64,000 nucleotides of DNA from Thiomargarita sp. Its GTDB lineage: Bacteria > Pseudomonadota > Gammaproteobacteria > Beggiatoales > Beggiatoaceae. The notes under the pieces are model-generated. The model searched no databases. It was not told the origin of the DNA and saw only the letters and a list, made by a program, of their open reading frames with translations. Positions 42,132 through 52,023 of this stretch are shown one piece after another; the first letter of the stretch is position 1; each line of letters starts with the position of its first letter. The translations under genes and the position numbers were made by a program. Location of the stretch: NCBI GenBank assembly GCA_020721005.1, contig DYNP01000007.1, forward strand, positions 163,669 to 227,668. The letters are read 5' to 3'.

Positions 42132-42340
42132 TATACCCACTTTCTGGCTAAAGCCTCTACTCCAAATACCCTGGAATGGAGGCTTTAGCCGGTCCCTGGA
42201 GTGGAGGCTTTAGCCGGTCTCTGGAGTGGAGGCTTTAGCCGGTCTCTGGAGTGGATTCCTATACCCACTTTCCGGCTAAAGCCTCTACTCCAAATACCTT
42301 GGAATGGAGGCTTTAGCCGGTCCCTGGAGTGGAGGGCTGA
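42132..42340. repeat. Inverted and direct repeat cluster of the GGCTTTAGCCGG family
   Basis: GGCTAAAGCCTCTACTCCA (from 42147) faces TGGAATGGAGGCTTTAGCC (to about 42190) across ten bases, a strong hairpin. The block from TATACCCACTTTC to CCCTGGAGTGGA (42132-42207) recurs from 42261. Between them are GGAGGCTTTAGCCGGTCTCT units 23 to 24 bp long. It lies between ruvB and the divergent kinase gene; no reading frame of note. Confidence 0.9.
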
Positions 42341-42463
42341 GGTGAGGGCGCGGTTTAATTACGTAAACTCAGTTAATCAGTGACAAATGGATAAGACTGG
42401 CCTACAATTCTCCTAAAATGATACCTAATATCGTGGCACTTAACAATAGGAAGATGATTAACC

Positions 42464-44014
42464 TTGGAAGAGATAGTACATCGAAATGTGTTGCCAAAGG
42501 GCTGCAAATTACAGGAATACCAAATTGAGTCAGTATTGGGCAAGCCTGGCGGATTTGGGATCACCTATTTGGCAACTGATACCCATTTATGCCAGAACGT
42601 CGCTATTAAGGAGTATCTGCCTACCGATTTTGCCGTACGTGAAGGACAAAAAACCGTTTGTGTCCGTTCATCCTCAGATGATGAATCCTTTAAATGGGGT
42701 CTAAATTGTTTCCGAGATGAAGCTAAATTTTTGGCCCGTTTCAATCATCCCAATATAGTGAGAGTACTTCGCTATTTTGAGGAAAATGGCACAGCCTACA
42801 TGGTCATGTCCTATCAAGAAGGAGAGTCGTTCACAGAGTATTTGAAACGAGGTGCCCTTGAAGAAATTGATCTGCTTAAAATCGTAGTTCCTCTGCTCAG
42901 TGGTTTGGAAAAAATACACGTCGAAGGTTTATTTCATCGGGATATTAAACCCAATAACCTCTATATTTGCAAGGACGGTACACCTATTTTACTCGATTTT
43001 GGATCTGCCCGCTCTTCTTTAAATATTCGCAGTATCAGCGTTACCAGTATCATTACTCCAGGTTATGCTCCTTTAGAGCAATATGACAACGAAAGTAAAT
43101 CCCAGGGACCTTGGACAGATATCTATGGCATGGGGGCAGTTATGTACCGAGCCATCAGCGGAGAACCTCCTCTTGCAGCAACGAGACGCGTTCTCAAAGA
43201 TCCCATGTTATCAGCCAGTGAGTTGGGCAAAGGAAGGTATACAGACAGTTTGCTGAAAGCCATCGATTGGGCTCTCCAAGTAAATCGCGAAGATCGACCC
43301 AAAACCATCTCCGAATGGAGACGCGCTTTTCCCTTGGAACACCCAGGGTTGACCTCGGCGTCCTCTCTCCAACCCCAAACTTTGATCGAGAAGTTATTTG
43401 CTTCCCCTCAAATGCAATCATTATGTATCAGTTTAACTGCCGGTCTGGCTATCTTACTGTTAGGGGCTCTGCTGGGCATTATATTCTTATACCAAGACAC
43501 TCTCGATAAAAGTGCCGTAGAACTTATGGCATTGGAAGAAAAGAATACTCGGATTGAGACCGAAAAACAATTGGCTCTCCTACATCAAAGGTTAGAAGAA
43601 CAAAAACAATTGCGCAAAGAAGTTGAAACTCTTTTGGATGATTTGCGACGCTTTGAAAATAAAGGAGAAACTGAGGGATATTCTCATAAATACTATGACG
43701 TGGTCAATGTACATCCTAAAGATGTCCTGAACATTCGTTCAATACCAGGTCATCTTAGCCCTCAGATCAGTACAATTCCCCCCAATGGCAAATGTGTTCT
43801 CTATCTTGGAAAATTCAGCGTTGTCAAAAACAACGTTTGGGTTTACGTGCAATACAAAAACAGCGCAGGCTGGGTCAACTCTAAATATCTATTGTTCACT
43901 CAAGACTGCCCCCTGATAACCAGTCAGCCCCTTCCCTTACCTGCACCCAAGTTACCTGAACCTGAAAAAGCAATAGGCAAAGAAGTTCCCGACTCTCAGA
44001 TAGAGAATGAATGA
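42464..44014 (+). CDS. Membrane Ser/Thr protein kinase with SH3-like periplasmic domain
   Basis: 516 residues. No ATG is available in frame; TTG 42464 comes after an in-frame stop at 42455, and GTG 42488 is the alternative. Residues 20-290 are a Hanks-type kinase: Gly-loop GKPGGFG, Lys49 in VAIKEYLP, HRDIKPNN (about 155), DFGSAR (about 179), TPGYAPLEQY and GPWTDIYGMGAVMY. One membrane helix follows (about 319-343), a coiled coil (350-400), then a bacterial SH3-type domain (about 409-480: VLNIRSIPG, CVLYLGKF, NVWVYVQYKNSAGWVNSKYL). The kinase lies in the cytoplasm and the SH3 domain probably senses the periplasm or cell wall. Next to an M23 peptidase gene, this suggests wall sensing, which is inference. 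Confidence 0.88.
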   Translation: MEEIVHRNVLPKGCKLQEYQIESVLGKPGGFGITYLATDTHLCQNVAIKEYLPTDFAVREGQKTVCVRSSSDDESFKWGLNCFRDEAKFLARFNHPNIVRVLRYFEENGTAYMVMSYQEGESFTEYLKRGALEEIDLLKIVVPLLSGLEKIHVEGLFHRDIKPNNLYICKDGTPILLDFGSARSSLNIRSISVTSIITPGYAPLEQYDNESKSQGPWTDIYGMGAVMYRAISGEPPLAATRRVLKDPMLSASELGKGRYTDSLLKAIDWALQVNREDRPKTISEWRRAFPLEHPGLTSASSLQPQTLIEKLFASPQMQSLCISLTAGLAILLLGALLGIIFLYQDTLDKSAVELMALEEKNTRIETEKQLALLHQRLEEQKQLRKEVETLLDDLRRFENKGETEGYSHKYYDVVNVHPKDVLNIRSIPGHLSPQISTIPPNGKCVLYLGKFSVVKNNVWVYVQYKNSAGWVNSKYLLFTQDCPLITSQPLPLPAPKLPEPEKAIGKEVPDSQIENE

Positions 44015-44468
44015 ATTAAATCCAAAAATGCAACCATTGCACATTTGTTTAACCCCAGGTCTAGCCATTACAGAATCGGTAGCCCTGCCCAATATTATAT
44101 TTCCCAATCAAAAAGTTATACTGTATTTTGAACATGAAGCCCAATTTGAGAACAATCTCGTAAACATCAATCATATAACCCATAAGCATTCTCAAGAAAT
44201 CCTAAACATTCGTCCCTTGCCAAATCGTCTCGGTCCCATGATAACCACCATCATGCTCCTTAACGATAACTGTTTGCTCCACTTGAGAAAATTCAATCCA
44301 GTTAAAAAAAACAGCGTTTGGGTTCACATGCAACACCAAGATCCAGAAAGCAGGATAAAATCCAAAAACCCAGTGCTGACTAAAAACCACTTGCCAGTTG
44401 CTTCCCCTTTTCACTTCACCCAAAATTGCCTGACGACACAACGAAAAAGGTTATTGATTCTTCGGTAA
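44007..44468 (+). CDS. Degenerate duplicate of the kinase's membrane/SH3 tail
   Basis: 153 residues, ATG overlapping the kinase stop by eight bases. It repeats the kinase's C-terminal half in eroded form: ICLTPGLAITESV resembles the kinase's membrane helix (LCISLTAGLAILL), EILNIRPLPNRLGPMITTI resembles VLNIRSIPGHLSPQISTI, and CLLHLRKFNPVKKNSVWVHM resembles CVLYLGKFSVVKNNVWVYV. The hydrophobic segment has lost its length, so it is no longer a clear membrane anchor. It may be a pseudogene or a small soluble relic; expression is uncertain. Confidence 0.6.
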   Translation: MNELNPKMQPLHICLTPGLAITESVALPNIIFPNQKVILYFEHEAQFENNLVNINHITHKHSQEILNIRPLPNRLGPMITTIMLLNDNCLLHLRKFNPVKKNSVWVHMQHQDPESRIKSKNPVLTKNHLPVASPFHFTQNCLTTQRKRLLILR

Positions 44469-44471
44469 CTA

Positions 44472-45488
44472 ATGATTAAACTAATTCTGATTTTACTGGG
44501 TATATGCCTGCTAACTCCCAATTACAGTTGGGCAGGAGAACTACAAAATATTACCTATCAACCTCCTATACTCACTGTTCGCCATCAAGAATGTCAACTC
44601 AAGGCGCCCATAACTGACCCCCCCAAACTCATTTTACCATTGAAAAATTGCAGTGGTGACAAGGGGCAAATTATACCTTCAGACTCAAACCCTGTAAAAT
44701 CAATCCATTGGGGACAACATGATCCCAAAACAATATGGTTAGTGATCACCTTTAAAGAACAAATAGCTTATCAACTGCATTCCGGAACAACTGAACATCA
44801 ACTCTGTTTTCCCAATTGTCCGGACACAGAAAAACTGCCATTACAACAAGAAGAATTTTCTGCAGACAATTCTCAACTGGGACTGTTTAAAATCAATGGC
44901 ATTCTCTTTCAAGTTCCCTTGGCAGAATTCACAATTGAACAGTTTTTAGAACATTCCATAGGGTTTGTTCCCGAAGATATCGTCAGAGATGGACTGCCCC
45001 ATTTTGGCGCTTGGCGAGATGATTGGCTCGGCGAGCCCAGAAAACATGAAGGTTATGACATCTATGCGGATAATATTGATGTGCTCGCTGCTGCAGATGG
45101 AATAGTTACGGCAGTAAAAAATACAGAAAGGGCTGGTTTATACATTAAGTTACACCACAGTTACAATGTTTATACAGTATATGTCCATTTAAACAACAGC
45201 TATGTCAAACCTGGTGACAAAGTATATTCTGGGAAAAAAATCGGCAGAATTCAAGGACCTTCCGGAAATGCAGTGGCTGCCCAATTGCATTTGGAAGTTA
45301 AAATTGGCAACAACAGTATAGATCCTCTACCTCTGATTGAAGAACACTATAAAAATGACGCGCCCATCCTGGAACTTATCCACCGTTACAAAAATCAATT
45401 GCCCGATCTTATTGAACTTAGAAATCACAAATTACAAGAATTTTTAAAAACTCCTCATAACAAACCCCCTTCTACTTCCCCCTATTAA
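44472..45488 (+). CDS. Secreted M23 family peptidase with N-terminal AMIN-like domain
   Basis: 338 residues. Signal peptide MIKLILILLGICLLTPNYSWA. A beta domain follows (LQNITYQPPILTVRHQECQL, then IHWGQHDPKTIWLVITF) that resembles the AMIN domain used for binding cell wall or secretin partners. The C-terminal M23 domain has KHEGYDIYA and AAQLHLEVKIG with metal ligands His and the HxH-like pair (QLHLEV; only one His of the usual HxH is seen), so activity may be reduced. It starts 3 bp after the preceding gene and completes a kinase/relic/peptidase operon. Confidence 0.85.
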   Translation: MIKLILILLGICLLTPNYSWAGELQNITYQPPILTVRHQECQLKAPITDPPKLILPLKNCSGDKGQIIPSDSNPVKSIHWGQHDPKTIWLVITFKEQIAYQLHSGTTEHQLCFPNCPDTEKLPLQQEEFSADNSQLGLFKINGILFQVPLAEFTIEQFLEHSIGFVPEDIVRDGLPHFGAWRDDWLGEPRKHEGYDIYADNIDVLAAADGIVTAVKNTERAGLYIKLHHSYNVYTVYVHLNNSYVKPGDKVYSGKKIGRIQGPSGNAVAAQLHLEVKIGNNSIDPLPLIEEHYKNDAPILELIHRYKNQLPDLIELRNHKLQEFLKTPHNKPPSTSPY

Positions 45489-45616
45489 AGAAGAGATTCA
45501 GCCCATCCTAAATGTGTTTTGAAAGCCGCGTAAGTTGGAATATGGCGCGTTTCTTTGCCCCCTAAGTAACAAACGTAAAGTACATAAACGAGGCGTCATA
45601 TACCTGTTGAGGTTAG

Positions 45617-45829
45617 TTGGATGACGGTGCGAAAACAGGTGCCTTATCCACCCTATGCAGATTTCAAAATGGACAAAATTGGCTTATATTAGTATTTTTA
45701 CCGCCATATTCACCGGATTTAAATCCGATAGAGAAATGTTGGGCGGTGCTCAAGAGAAAGTTAAAGAATCTCTTGATGCAATGTGATAGTATTTATTCTG
45801 GTATTGAGTCAATTTTTCAAACTAACTAA
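45617..45829 (+). pseudogene. IS630-type transposase C-terminal fragment
   Basis: The residues LVFLPPYSPDLNPIEKCWAV and LKRKLKNLL are the C-terminal DDE_3 signature with the last catalytic Glu (NPIEKCW). The two upstream Asp regions are absent and the frame runs into non-homologous sequence around 45660. A short sequence upstream (45616-45656) also occurs near 32866-32906, so it may be part of the element's non-coding end. Inactive remnant. Confidence 0.85.
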
Positions 45830-45908
45830 ATATACTATATAATAGAATGAACTGATCAATGGACAGCCCATCAACCATATTCATGCTATTTTATCAGTCC
45901 CAATAATC

Positions 45909-46829
45909 TTACCACCAGCCCAACAATTGATGAAATAAACTGTTTTGGCGAGAAAATGGTTTCAATTGTTTCAATAGGGACTGAGATAACACATCAGGCA
46001 CAATGGGATAGGCAAAGGCTTCTTTGACTGCCCTGTAATACCAGCCCAATTCTCGAGCTTGTAGGGCTCGAATCAGTCCCATGCAGAGTCGGGAAGTGAT
46101 CAAATAAGCTGATAACGGAAAAGGAAAATATTTGCGTATTATCCAAATGGTGTTACGAGTGGGATAGTAGACGCGTCGCCAATTCATGTGAAGGTGGGAA
46201 GATTGACGGTGCACCACTCGACAATCGGGATCGTAAAAAATAGTGTAGTGTTGACACAAAGTCCGAATGGCCACTTCCACCTCGTTTTGATAAAGGAAAA
46301 ATTCTGCCGGGTACCAGCCGATTTTTTCAAAAAGGTCGCGACGAATGGCAAAGCCACAGCCCACAAAAGCCATAGATGTTCCGGGTTTGTCTCGTTTGGG
46401 AAGGTGCCAACTGGGAGTCAGTTGCCCTTCTAAGGTTTCAATGCGACAGGCGACAATGCCAAGGTGTTGTTGGGTGTTGAAATGATTGATAATTCTGTCT
46501 AAAGTCACATTGTCCACGGGATGAGAATCATCATCCAGTACCAATACATATTTCCCCTTGGCTTGTTTAAAACCGGCATTGTATCCGGCAATTCCTGTAT
46601 TTTCTTCAAGGGTGATCAAGGTCAGCCAATCCACCTGTTTTTGCAAAAATTCCCTAGTCCCATCTTTTGAGGCGTTGTCGACCGCAATGACTTCAATGTC
46701 TTGGCGTTCCCCAAGTAACTTTCGCAAATGTTCCACTGTATAACGAGTTTCTGATAAGCGATTGTAGTTGAGAAATACAATGCTCAAAGCCATTGTATCA
46801 ACTTTGTGTATTGCCTTGTCCATATCCAA
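45909..46829 (-). CDS. Family 2 glycosyltransferase (GT-A)
   Basis: 306 residues if it starts at ATG 46829; MALSIVFLNYNR at 46793 is the alternative, and that is where homology starts. N-terminal GT-A domain: VFLNYNRLSETRYTVEHLRK, VIAVDNASKDGTREFL, the DxD-type VLVLDDDSHP, GCGFAIRRDLFEKIGWYPAE, and the acid-containing NEVEVAIR. The C-terminal 80 residues are basic and hydrophobic (rhamnosyl-transferase-like). It may build surface polysaccharide; the acceptor is unknown. The gene lies directly behind a truncated antiporter gene. Confidence 0.9.
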   Translation of the reverse strand: MDMDKAIHKVDTMALSIVFLNYNRLSETRYTVEHLRKLLGERQDIEVIAVDNASKDGTREFLQKQVDWLTLITLEENTGIAGYNAGFKQAKGKYVLVLDDDSHPVDNVTLDRIINHFNTQQHLGIVACRIETLEGQLTPSWHLPKRDKPGTSMAFVGCGFAIRRDLFEKIGWYPAEFFLYQNEVEVAIRTLCQHYTIFYDPDCRVVHRQSSHLHMNWRRVYYPTRNTIWIIRKYFPFPLSAYLITSRLCMGLIRALQARELGWYYRAVKEAFAYPIVPDVLSQSLLKQLKPFSRQNSLFHQLLGWW

Positions 46830-46832
46830 AGT

Positions 46833-46997
46833 TTACCTATTTTGTGCTTTATTAGGTGTGTAGGGACCAATTAGCATGCCAGCTATCAAATACCCTAATA
46901 AAGCAGGTAATTTTAGGCGAACTGCAATCAGTCCCATTAGGAATGCGACACCTAAGCTGACGGCGATTGTAGTGATAAGGGAGATATTGTGGATCAT
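46833..46997 (-). pseudogene. N-terminal fragment of a CPA2/KefB-type cation:proton antiporter
   Basis: 54 codons from ATG 46997 to TAA: ITTIAVSLGVAFLMGLIAVR followed by LKLPALLGYLIAGMLIGPY matches the first two helices of KefB/monovalent cation:proton antiporter-2 proteins, which are normally 550-650 residues. After GPYTP the frame reads NKAQNR and stops, three bases before the glycosyltransferase start. So the rest of the antiporter is lost. Confidence 0.7.
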
Positions 46998-47055
46998 GGT
47001 TTAAGGGTCTCATGTTTTTATTGGGAACTGAAATGAAACAGAGAGTGGGCTTGAG

Positions 47056-47475
47056 TTATTCCCCAATAATTTTGACTAATACTCGCTTTCGTCTTCTACC
47101 ATCAAATTCTCCGTAAAAAATTTGTTCCCAAGGTCCAAAATCCAATTTTCCTTGGGTGATGGCTATTACCACTTCTCTGCCCATGATTTGACGTTTGAGA
47201 TGAGCATCTCCATTGTCTTCTCCAGTTAAGTTGTGTCGATATTGGGAGATGGGTTCATGAGGGGCTAATTTTTCCAGCCATTGTTCATAGTCGTGGTGCA
47301 ATCCAGATTCATTGTCGTTGATAAATACGGAAGCCGTAATGTGCATGGCATTGACCAGGACCAGTCCTTCTTGAATGCCACTTTCTCGAAGACAATCAGT
47401 AACTTGAGATGTAATATTGATAAATTCTCTGCGTTTTGAGGTGGAAAACCAGAGTTCTTTACGGTAACTTTTCAT
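47056..47475 (-). CDS. yjbQ: YjbQ family protein (UPF0047)
   Basis: 139 residues, full length. Conserved signature: [40 protein letters not shown] and [20 protein letters not shown]. Members can have thiamine-phosphate synthase side activity, but the true role is unsettled. Located between proS and the truncated antiporter, on the same strand. Confidence 0.93.
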   Translation of the reverse strand: MKSYRKELWFSTSKRREFINITSQVTDCLRESGIQEGLVLVNAMHITASVFINDNESGLHHDYEQWLEKLAPHEPISQYRHNLTGEDNGDAHLKRQIMGREVVIAITQGKLDFGPWEQIFYGEFDGRRRKRVLVKIIGE

Positions 47476-47594
47476 GGTCAGAGGAATTCCTGTAAAATAG
47501 GGGCAAAATTATGATTTTTGCAGGGCAGGGGTGACTTTTCAATTTAAAGGAACAATTAAGCGCTGATTTCTGGGCAAAGGAAGTTGGAGGAAAG

Positions 47595-49301
47595 TCAACA
47601 TCCTTGGGCTTTGAGAAATTGGATAATTTGGGCATTTGGAATGTTGCGAGCAGATGAGTCCCGTCGTCCCTTGTATTCTACATATCCCTCGTCAAGTCCA
47701 CGTTCTCCTATGACCAGGCGATGGGGAATGCCTATCAATTCCATGTCTGCAAACATGACGCCGGGACGTTCTCTGCGGTCATCTAACAAGACTTCGATAC
47801 CGGCATTCTTGAGTTCTTGGTATAGGGTTTCCACGGCTTCTTGCAGACGTTGAGACTTGTGCATGTTCATGGGGAGCAGAGCTAGGGTGAAAGGGGCGAT
47901 TTGGACTGGCCAGATGATGCCTTTTTCGTCATGATTTTGTTCAATGGCAGCAGCGACAATTCTGGAGACTCCGATTCCATAGCAACCCATGGTGAGCACG
48001 ATTGATTTGCCTTCTTCGTCTAATACAGTAGCTTGCAGGGCCTTGCTGTATTTATCACCGAGCTGGAAAATGTGGCCCACTTCTATTCCCCGGGCAATAT
48101 TGAGGGTGCCTTGTCCGTCTGGGCTGGGGTCACCAATTTCGATGTTGCGTAAGTCGGCAACTTTGGGGTGAGGCAGGTCTCGTCCCCAATTAACCCCTAC
48201 CAGGTGTTGACCGTCTTTATTGGCACCGCAGGTGAAATCGATTAAATGGACGGCACTGTGATCAGCAATGATGGGTAAATTGAGTCCCAAAGGTCCGATA
48301 GAGCCAATGTCACAGCCAATGGCTTGGCGAATTTCTTCGGGATTGGCAAAGATCAGGGGGGATTTCAGTTCAGGCAGTTTGCTGGCTTTGACTACGTTTA
48401 AAGTGTGGTCTCCTCGCAATACGAGGGCGACCAATCCTTGGTTGCCTTGGACGATGAGGGTTTTGATACAGTGGGCTGGGGTTATTTTGAGGAATTGGCT
48501 GACTTGTTCAATGGTGTGTTGGTTTGGAGTGTTGATGGTGGCAAAATTAGTGGTTTTGGGGATGGGCAGTTCCGTGGTAGGCGGCAGGGCTGGGGCCAGT
48601 TCGATGTTGGCTGCATAGTCACCGGCAGTGCTGTAGGCAATGGCATCCTCTCCAGAGTCAGCTAGAACGTGAAATTCATGGGAAGCATAGCCTCCAATAT
48701 TGCCGGTGTCAGCTTGGACAGCGCGGAAAGTAAGTCCCAACCGTTTGAAAATAGTGCTATAAGTGTCATACATGAGTTGGTAGGTTGCTTGAAGGGAAGT
48801 TTTGGTCAGGTGAAAGGAATAGGCGTCTTTCATGAGAAATTCTCGAGCGCGCATGATGCCAAAGCGGGGGCGAATTTCGTCGCGAAATTTCGTTTGAATT
48901 TGATAGAAATTGGCCGGCAGTTGTTTGTAGCTGCGAATTTCGCGTCGAATGAGATCGGTGATGATTTCTTCATGCGTGGGACCAAAGCAGAATTCTCGTT
49001 GATGCCGGTCTGTTAAGCGCAATAATTCTGGTCCATATTGGTCCCAACGTCCAGATTCTTGCCAAAGTTCCGCGGGTTGGACTGCAGGCATTAGGACTTC
49101 TTGGGCACCGGCTTTGTCCATTTCTTCGCGGATGATGGTTTCAACTTTGCGTAAAGTTCGGAGTCCCAAGGGTAGCCAGGTGTAGAGACCGGCGGCTAGA
49201 CGGCGAATCATGCCTGCTCTGAGCATCAGTTGATGGCTGATAATTTCTGCGTCAGCTGGGATTTCTTTTTGGGTGGGCAGTAGTAATTGAGTGGTACGCA
49301 T
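47595..49301 (-). CDS. proS: Prolyl-tRNA synthetase
   Basis: Charges tRNA-Pro. 568 residues, bacterial-type class II: motif 1 region [20 protein letters not shown], motif 2 [20 protein letters not shown], an inserted YbaK-like editing domain (about 225-385), motif 3 [19 protein letters not shown] and a C-terminal anticodon-binding domain ending LKAQGC. Intact. Confidence 0.97.
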   Translation of the reverse strand: MRTTQLLLPTQKEIPADAEIISHQLMLRAGMIRRLAAGLYTWLPLGLRTLRKVETIIREEMDKAGAQEVLMPAVQPAELWQESGRWDQYGPELLRLTDRHQREFCFGPTHEEIITDLIRREIRSYKQLPANFYQIQTKFRDEIRPRFGIMRAREFLMKDAYSFHLTKTSLQATYQLMYDTYSTIFKRLGLTFRAVQADTGNIGGYASHEFHVLADSGEDAIAYSTAGDYAANIELAPALPPTTELPIPKTTNFATINTPNQHTIEQVSQFLKITPAHCIKTLIVQGNQGLVALVLRGDHTLNVVKASKLPELKSPLIFANPEEIRQAIGCDIGSIGPLGLNLPIIADHSAVHLIDFTCGANKDGQHLVGVNWGRDLPHPKVADLRNIEIGDPSPDGQGTLNIARGIEVGHIFQLGDKYSKALQATVLDEEGKSIVLTMGCYGIGVSRIVAAAIEQNHDEKGIIWPVQIAPFTLALLPMNMHKSQRLQEAVETLYQELKNAGIEVLLDDRRERPGVMFADMELIGIPHRLVIGERGLDEGYVEYKGRRDSSARNIPNAQIIQFLKAQGC

Positions 49302-49554
49302 AGAAAAATTCCTTATATGAAGTGTATTTAGTTGAAGGAGTAAAGGTGGGTTGTTGGGAGAGTCAGTTTCCTTTCATTGTGACACATGGCTTTAATTGTC
49401 TCATATTTGTCAATAGATACAATTGCCCACGTGCACTTGTTCCGAGGCGGATTATAAAAGGGAGAGGTTTTTGAGTCGGGGGAGTTTCCCCTTCTCCTTA
49501 AGAAGGAGTTAGGGAAGTGAGGAGGTAACTTGAAGGGGGGAGAGAAATCAGGTT
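49302..49554. other. Intergenic region between proS and the porin gene
   Basis: 250 bp. A CTTCTCCTTAAGAAGGAG palindrome (49491-49508) could be the end of the porin transcript but lacks a T-run. Nothing else seen. Confidence 0.5.
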
Positions 49555-50751
49555 TTAGAAGGAGTGCAGTACACCCACGCCATAGGCTTGTTGGTCACGG
49601 TAGTCATTGTCACTGTCCGTTTGTAAATAGCCACCGTAGAACATGGTCCGTTTACTGAAGAAATATTTGAAGCCCACAGCCCAGTTGAGGGCGTCTTCGT
49701 CAACGGCTTCAGCATCAATAATCCATCGACTGGCGTCATCTATGTCAGAAAGGTATTGGGCAACCCAGCCACCAACGGCTACGTTGTTAAGTTTATAGTC
49801 CACGGATCCTAAGATATAACGTCCTCCATCTGGATTGGGGTCGAAGGCACCCAATTCTGCATCTTCGTATTGCAGACCCAACGTCACCCCTGCCATTTGG
49901 AATTGTCCACCCACTTTCCAGTTGCTGCCCTTGTTGTCTTCATCATCATCCCCAGAAAGGGTGTTCGTAACTGTAGAGGTGGCGTCCCCAAAATCCATGT
50001 AAGAACCTGCGGCGAAAACGGTAAAATTCGGTCCAGCATACTTTAATTCGATGATTCCACCGCCTTCTAGGTTATCAGTTTCGTCAAAGACACCTTGAAA
50101 ACTGGCAGAAAAGCCATCGAATTTAGTGCCCAGTTCCAAGGCGTTTTGTACTTCCCCGCTATGGGCCAGTCCTTGATGGTTAGTTTTGGCGGATACTGTT
50201 TTTACATCAGCCCGATAGGTTTCGCCAGTGTTTCGATCTGTCATGACAAATTTGCCATTTTCATTAGGAGTTACGCTGACATCCAAACGTCCAGAGCCGC
50301 TCATACCACCGGCAGTACCGCGGGCTTGAATGGTGGTCCCAGCAAAGGGATCAACTAGCCCCTTTGAGGATTTATAGGCGCCTTCTAAACTGCCGAAACG
50401 CACAAAGAAACTTTCTGTTTTTAACCCCACCCAAGCTTCTTGGCCTGTGAGGCTACTTCCACTGTTGGTTGCCGTGTTGAAAGTGAATTGATAACGTCCA
50501 TAAGCAGTTAACCCTTCACCCAATTTTTCGTCAACGTCTATCCGAACTTTGTTAGCTCCTCCATTCAGGAGAGCACCCGAACCGTCTTTAGAGACTCGAA
50601 TGGTATCCGCTTCTTCTCCATTGACTTGACCAATTGTTGCGGCGCCCATTTCTGCTTGAACGGCGCCTGATAATTTGACGTCCGCATAAACCGATGATAT
50701 TGGCGCCACCAAGGCGGCGGCAATGGCCAGTGTAACTGCCTTTTTATTCAT
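49555..50751 (-). CDS. Outer-membrane porin (Gram-negative general porin type)
   Basis: 398 residues from ATG 50751 (GTGGAGAAAT upstream). Signal peptide KKAVTLAIAAALVAPISSVYA, then ADVKLSGAVQAEMGA. Amphipathic strands run through the protein, with LGEGLTAYGRYQFTFNT, EAWVGLKTESFFVRFGSLEG (the constriction-loop region) and GFKYFFSKRTMFYGGYLQ, and the C-terminal Phe (GVGVLHSF) needed for outer-membrane assembly. Asp/Glu-rich loops are long. General diffusion pore; substrate not predictable. Confidence 0.93.
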   Translation of the reverse strand: MNKKAVTLAIAAALVAPISSVYADVKLSGAVQAEMGAATIGQVNGEEADTIRVSKDGSGALLNGGANKVRIDVDEKLGEGLTAYGRYQFTFNTATNSGSSLTGQEAWVGLKTESFFVRFGSLEGAYKSSKGLVDPFAGTTIQARGTAGGMSGSGRLDVSVTPNENGKFVMTDRNTGETYRADVKTVSAKTNHQGLAHSGEVQNALELGTKFDGFSASFQGVFDETDNLEGGGIIELKYAGPNFTVFAAGSYMDFGDATSTVTNTLSGDDDEDNKGSNWKVGGQFQMAGVTLGLQYEDAELGAFDPNPDGGRYILGSVDYKLNNVAVGGWVAQYLSDIDDASRWIIDAEAVDEDALNWAVGFKYFFSKRTMFYGGYLQTDSDNDYRDQQAYGVGVLHSF

Positions 50752-50766
50752 AAAAAATTTCTCCAC

Positions 50767-51330
50767 TTGAAAATTACTTTAAGGTAACCCCACGTCACCC
50801 TAAAAGGAGGAGTGGTGGTTTGTATTCAGTTAGTTTAAGTCAGGATAATAAGACTTAGGGAGTTGACCAGTTCTACCTCAAATTCCCCTTTCACCTGAAA
50901 ATAGAAAGTGGCTACCTGTATTACGTAAAGAGGGCTGCGTCAAACCGACAGTAAATCACTCAACGTCAAAATTTCAACTAAAATAAGTGAGGATGTTGAG
51001 TCACAATTTCCACCCTATAGAGGGCTTATGGGGCATTATTTCCCCGAAAGCAGGAGTTCAGTAGCTCAGTTTATCTCAAGCAATGTCCTCATTTTACTAA
51101 CCTTAAAGCAGTTTGCTAAAAAATGCAACAGTCTTTCCACAAAAAAGCCACACTTGAAAAATATGTGGCTTAAATGATACAGACTAAATGCAGGATATGC
51201 CTCCTGTTTTTAAGGAGAAATAGCAGGAGTATTACTCTTTTTAAGCAGAGAATAATTTTCATGCTTTGACCGGGGAAAGAGGCAGTTCTCTTCCCCAATT
51301 AAAGGGAGGAAGGTGCCTTTGTTAAATGGG
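50767..51330. other. Intergenic region upstream of the porin gene
   Basis: 560 bp, AT-rich, with no gene found. The porin promoter should lie here; no operator or riboswitch was recognised. Confidence 0.5.
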
Positions 51331-51948
51331 TCATCCAGCGCCACTTAACCACTGATTCAAGTAGTGATGCACTTCCTCAATTCCCTGGCGTTTCAAGGCA
51401 GAAAATATCTGTACACTGACAATCCGTTGAGTATGCTCTCCTTGTAAACGTTGCCTGACCTGTTCAAGAATACTTAAACCGGCGCCTCGACTGAGTTTAT
51501 CGGCCTTGGTCAACACAATATGCAGCGGCAAATGAGGAGGAACATGCCGCATTAACCAAGTTTGATCTACCTCAGTCAAAGGATGACGAATATCCATGAC
51601 CCAGATCAGTCCCTTGAGACTGCGTCGATTTCCCAAATAACGGATGAATAAAGTTTGCCAATGCTGTTGTATGGCGGGGGGAACCTTAGCAAAACCATAC
51701 CCCGGCAAATCTGTCAATCGTTGTTGATCAGTCAATTGGAAGAAATTAATCTGCTGAGTACGTCCTGGAGTTTTACTGGTCCGGGCCAAATTTTTTTGAT
51801 CCGTAATGGCATTGAGGGCACTGGATTTTCCAGCATTAGAACGCCCCACAAATGCCACTTCTCCTCCCTGATCGGGAGGAAATTGTTTCACTGTGTGAGC
51901 ACTTAACATGTAACAGGCTTGGCGATAGGGATAGGAAATGGTCACCAA
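51331..51948 (-). CDS. engB: Ribosome biogenesis GTPase EngB (YsxC/YihA)
   Basis: 205 residues. G1 GRSNAGKSS, G2 TPGRTQ, G3 DLPGYGFA, G4 TKADKLSRG, and the final SALKRQGIEEV. Needed for 50S assembly and usually essential. The N-terminus YRQACYMLSAHTVKQFPPDQ is typical. Confidence 0.96.
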   Translation of the reverse strand: MVTISYPYRQACYMLSAHTVKQFPPDQGGEVAFVGRSNAGKSSALNAITDQKNLARTSKTPGRTQQINFFQLTDQQRLTDLPGYGFAKVPPAIQQHWQTLFIRYLGNRRSLKGLIWVMDIRHPLTEVDQTWLMRHVPPHLPLHIVLTKADKLSRGAGLSILEQVRQRLQGEHTQRIVSVQIFSALKRQGIEEVHHYLNQWLSGAG

Positions 51949-52023
51949 CAGAATTCCTTCAACTTATTGAATCTATGGAAAAATCAGCATTGTATCGCCT
52001 TGTCCAAAAAAAGTGATTTAAGC

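Noticed and set aside
48268..49016. Plus-strand frames opposite proS
   Set aside because: Antisense shadows of a well-conserved gene, with no homology or start signals.
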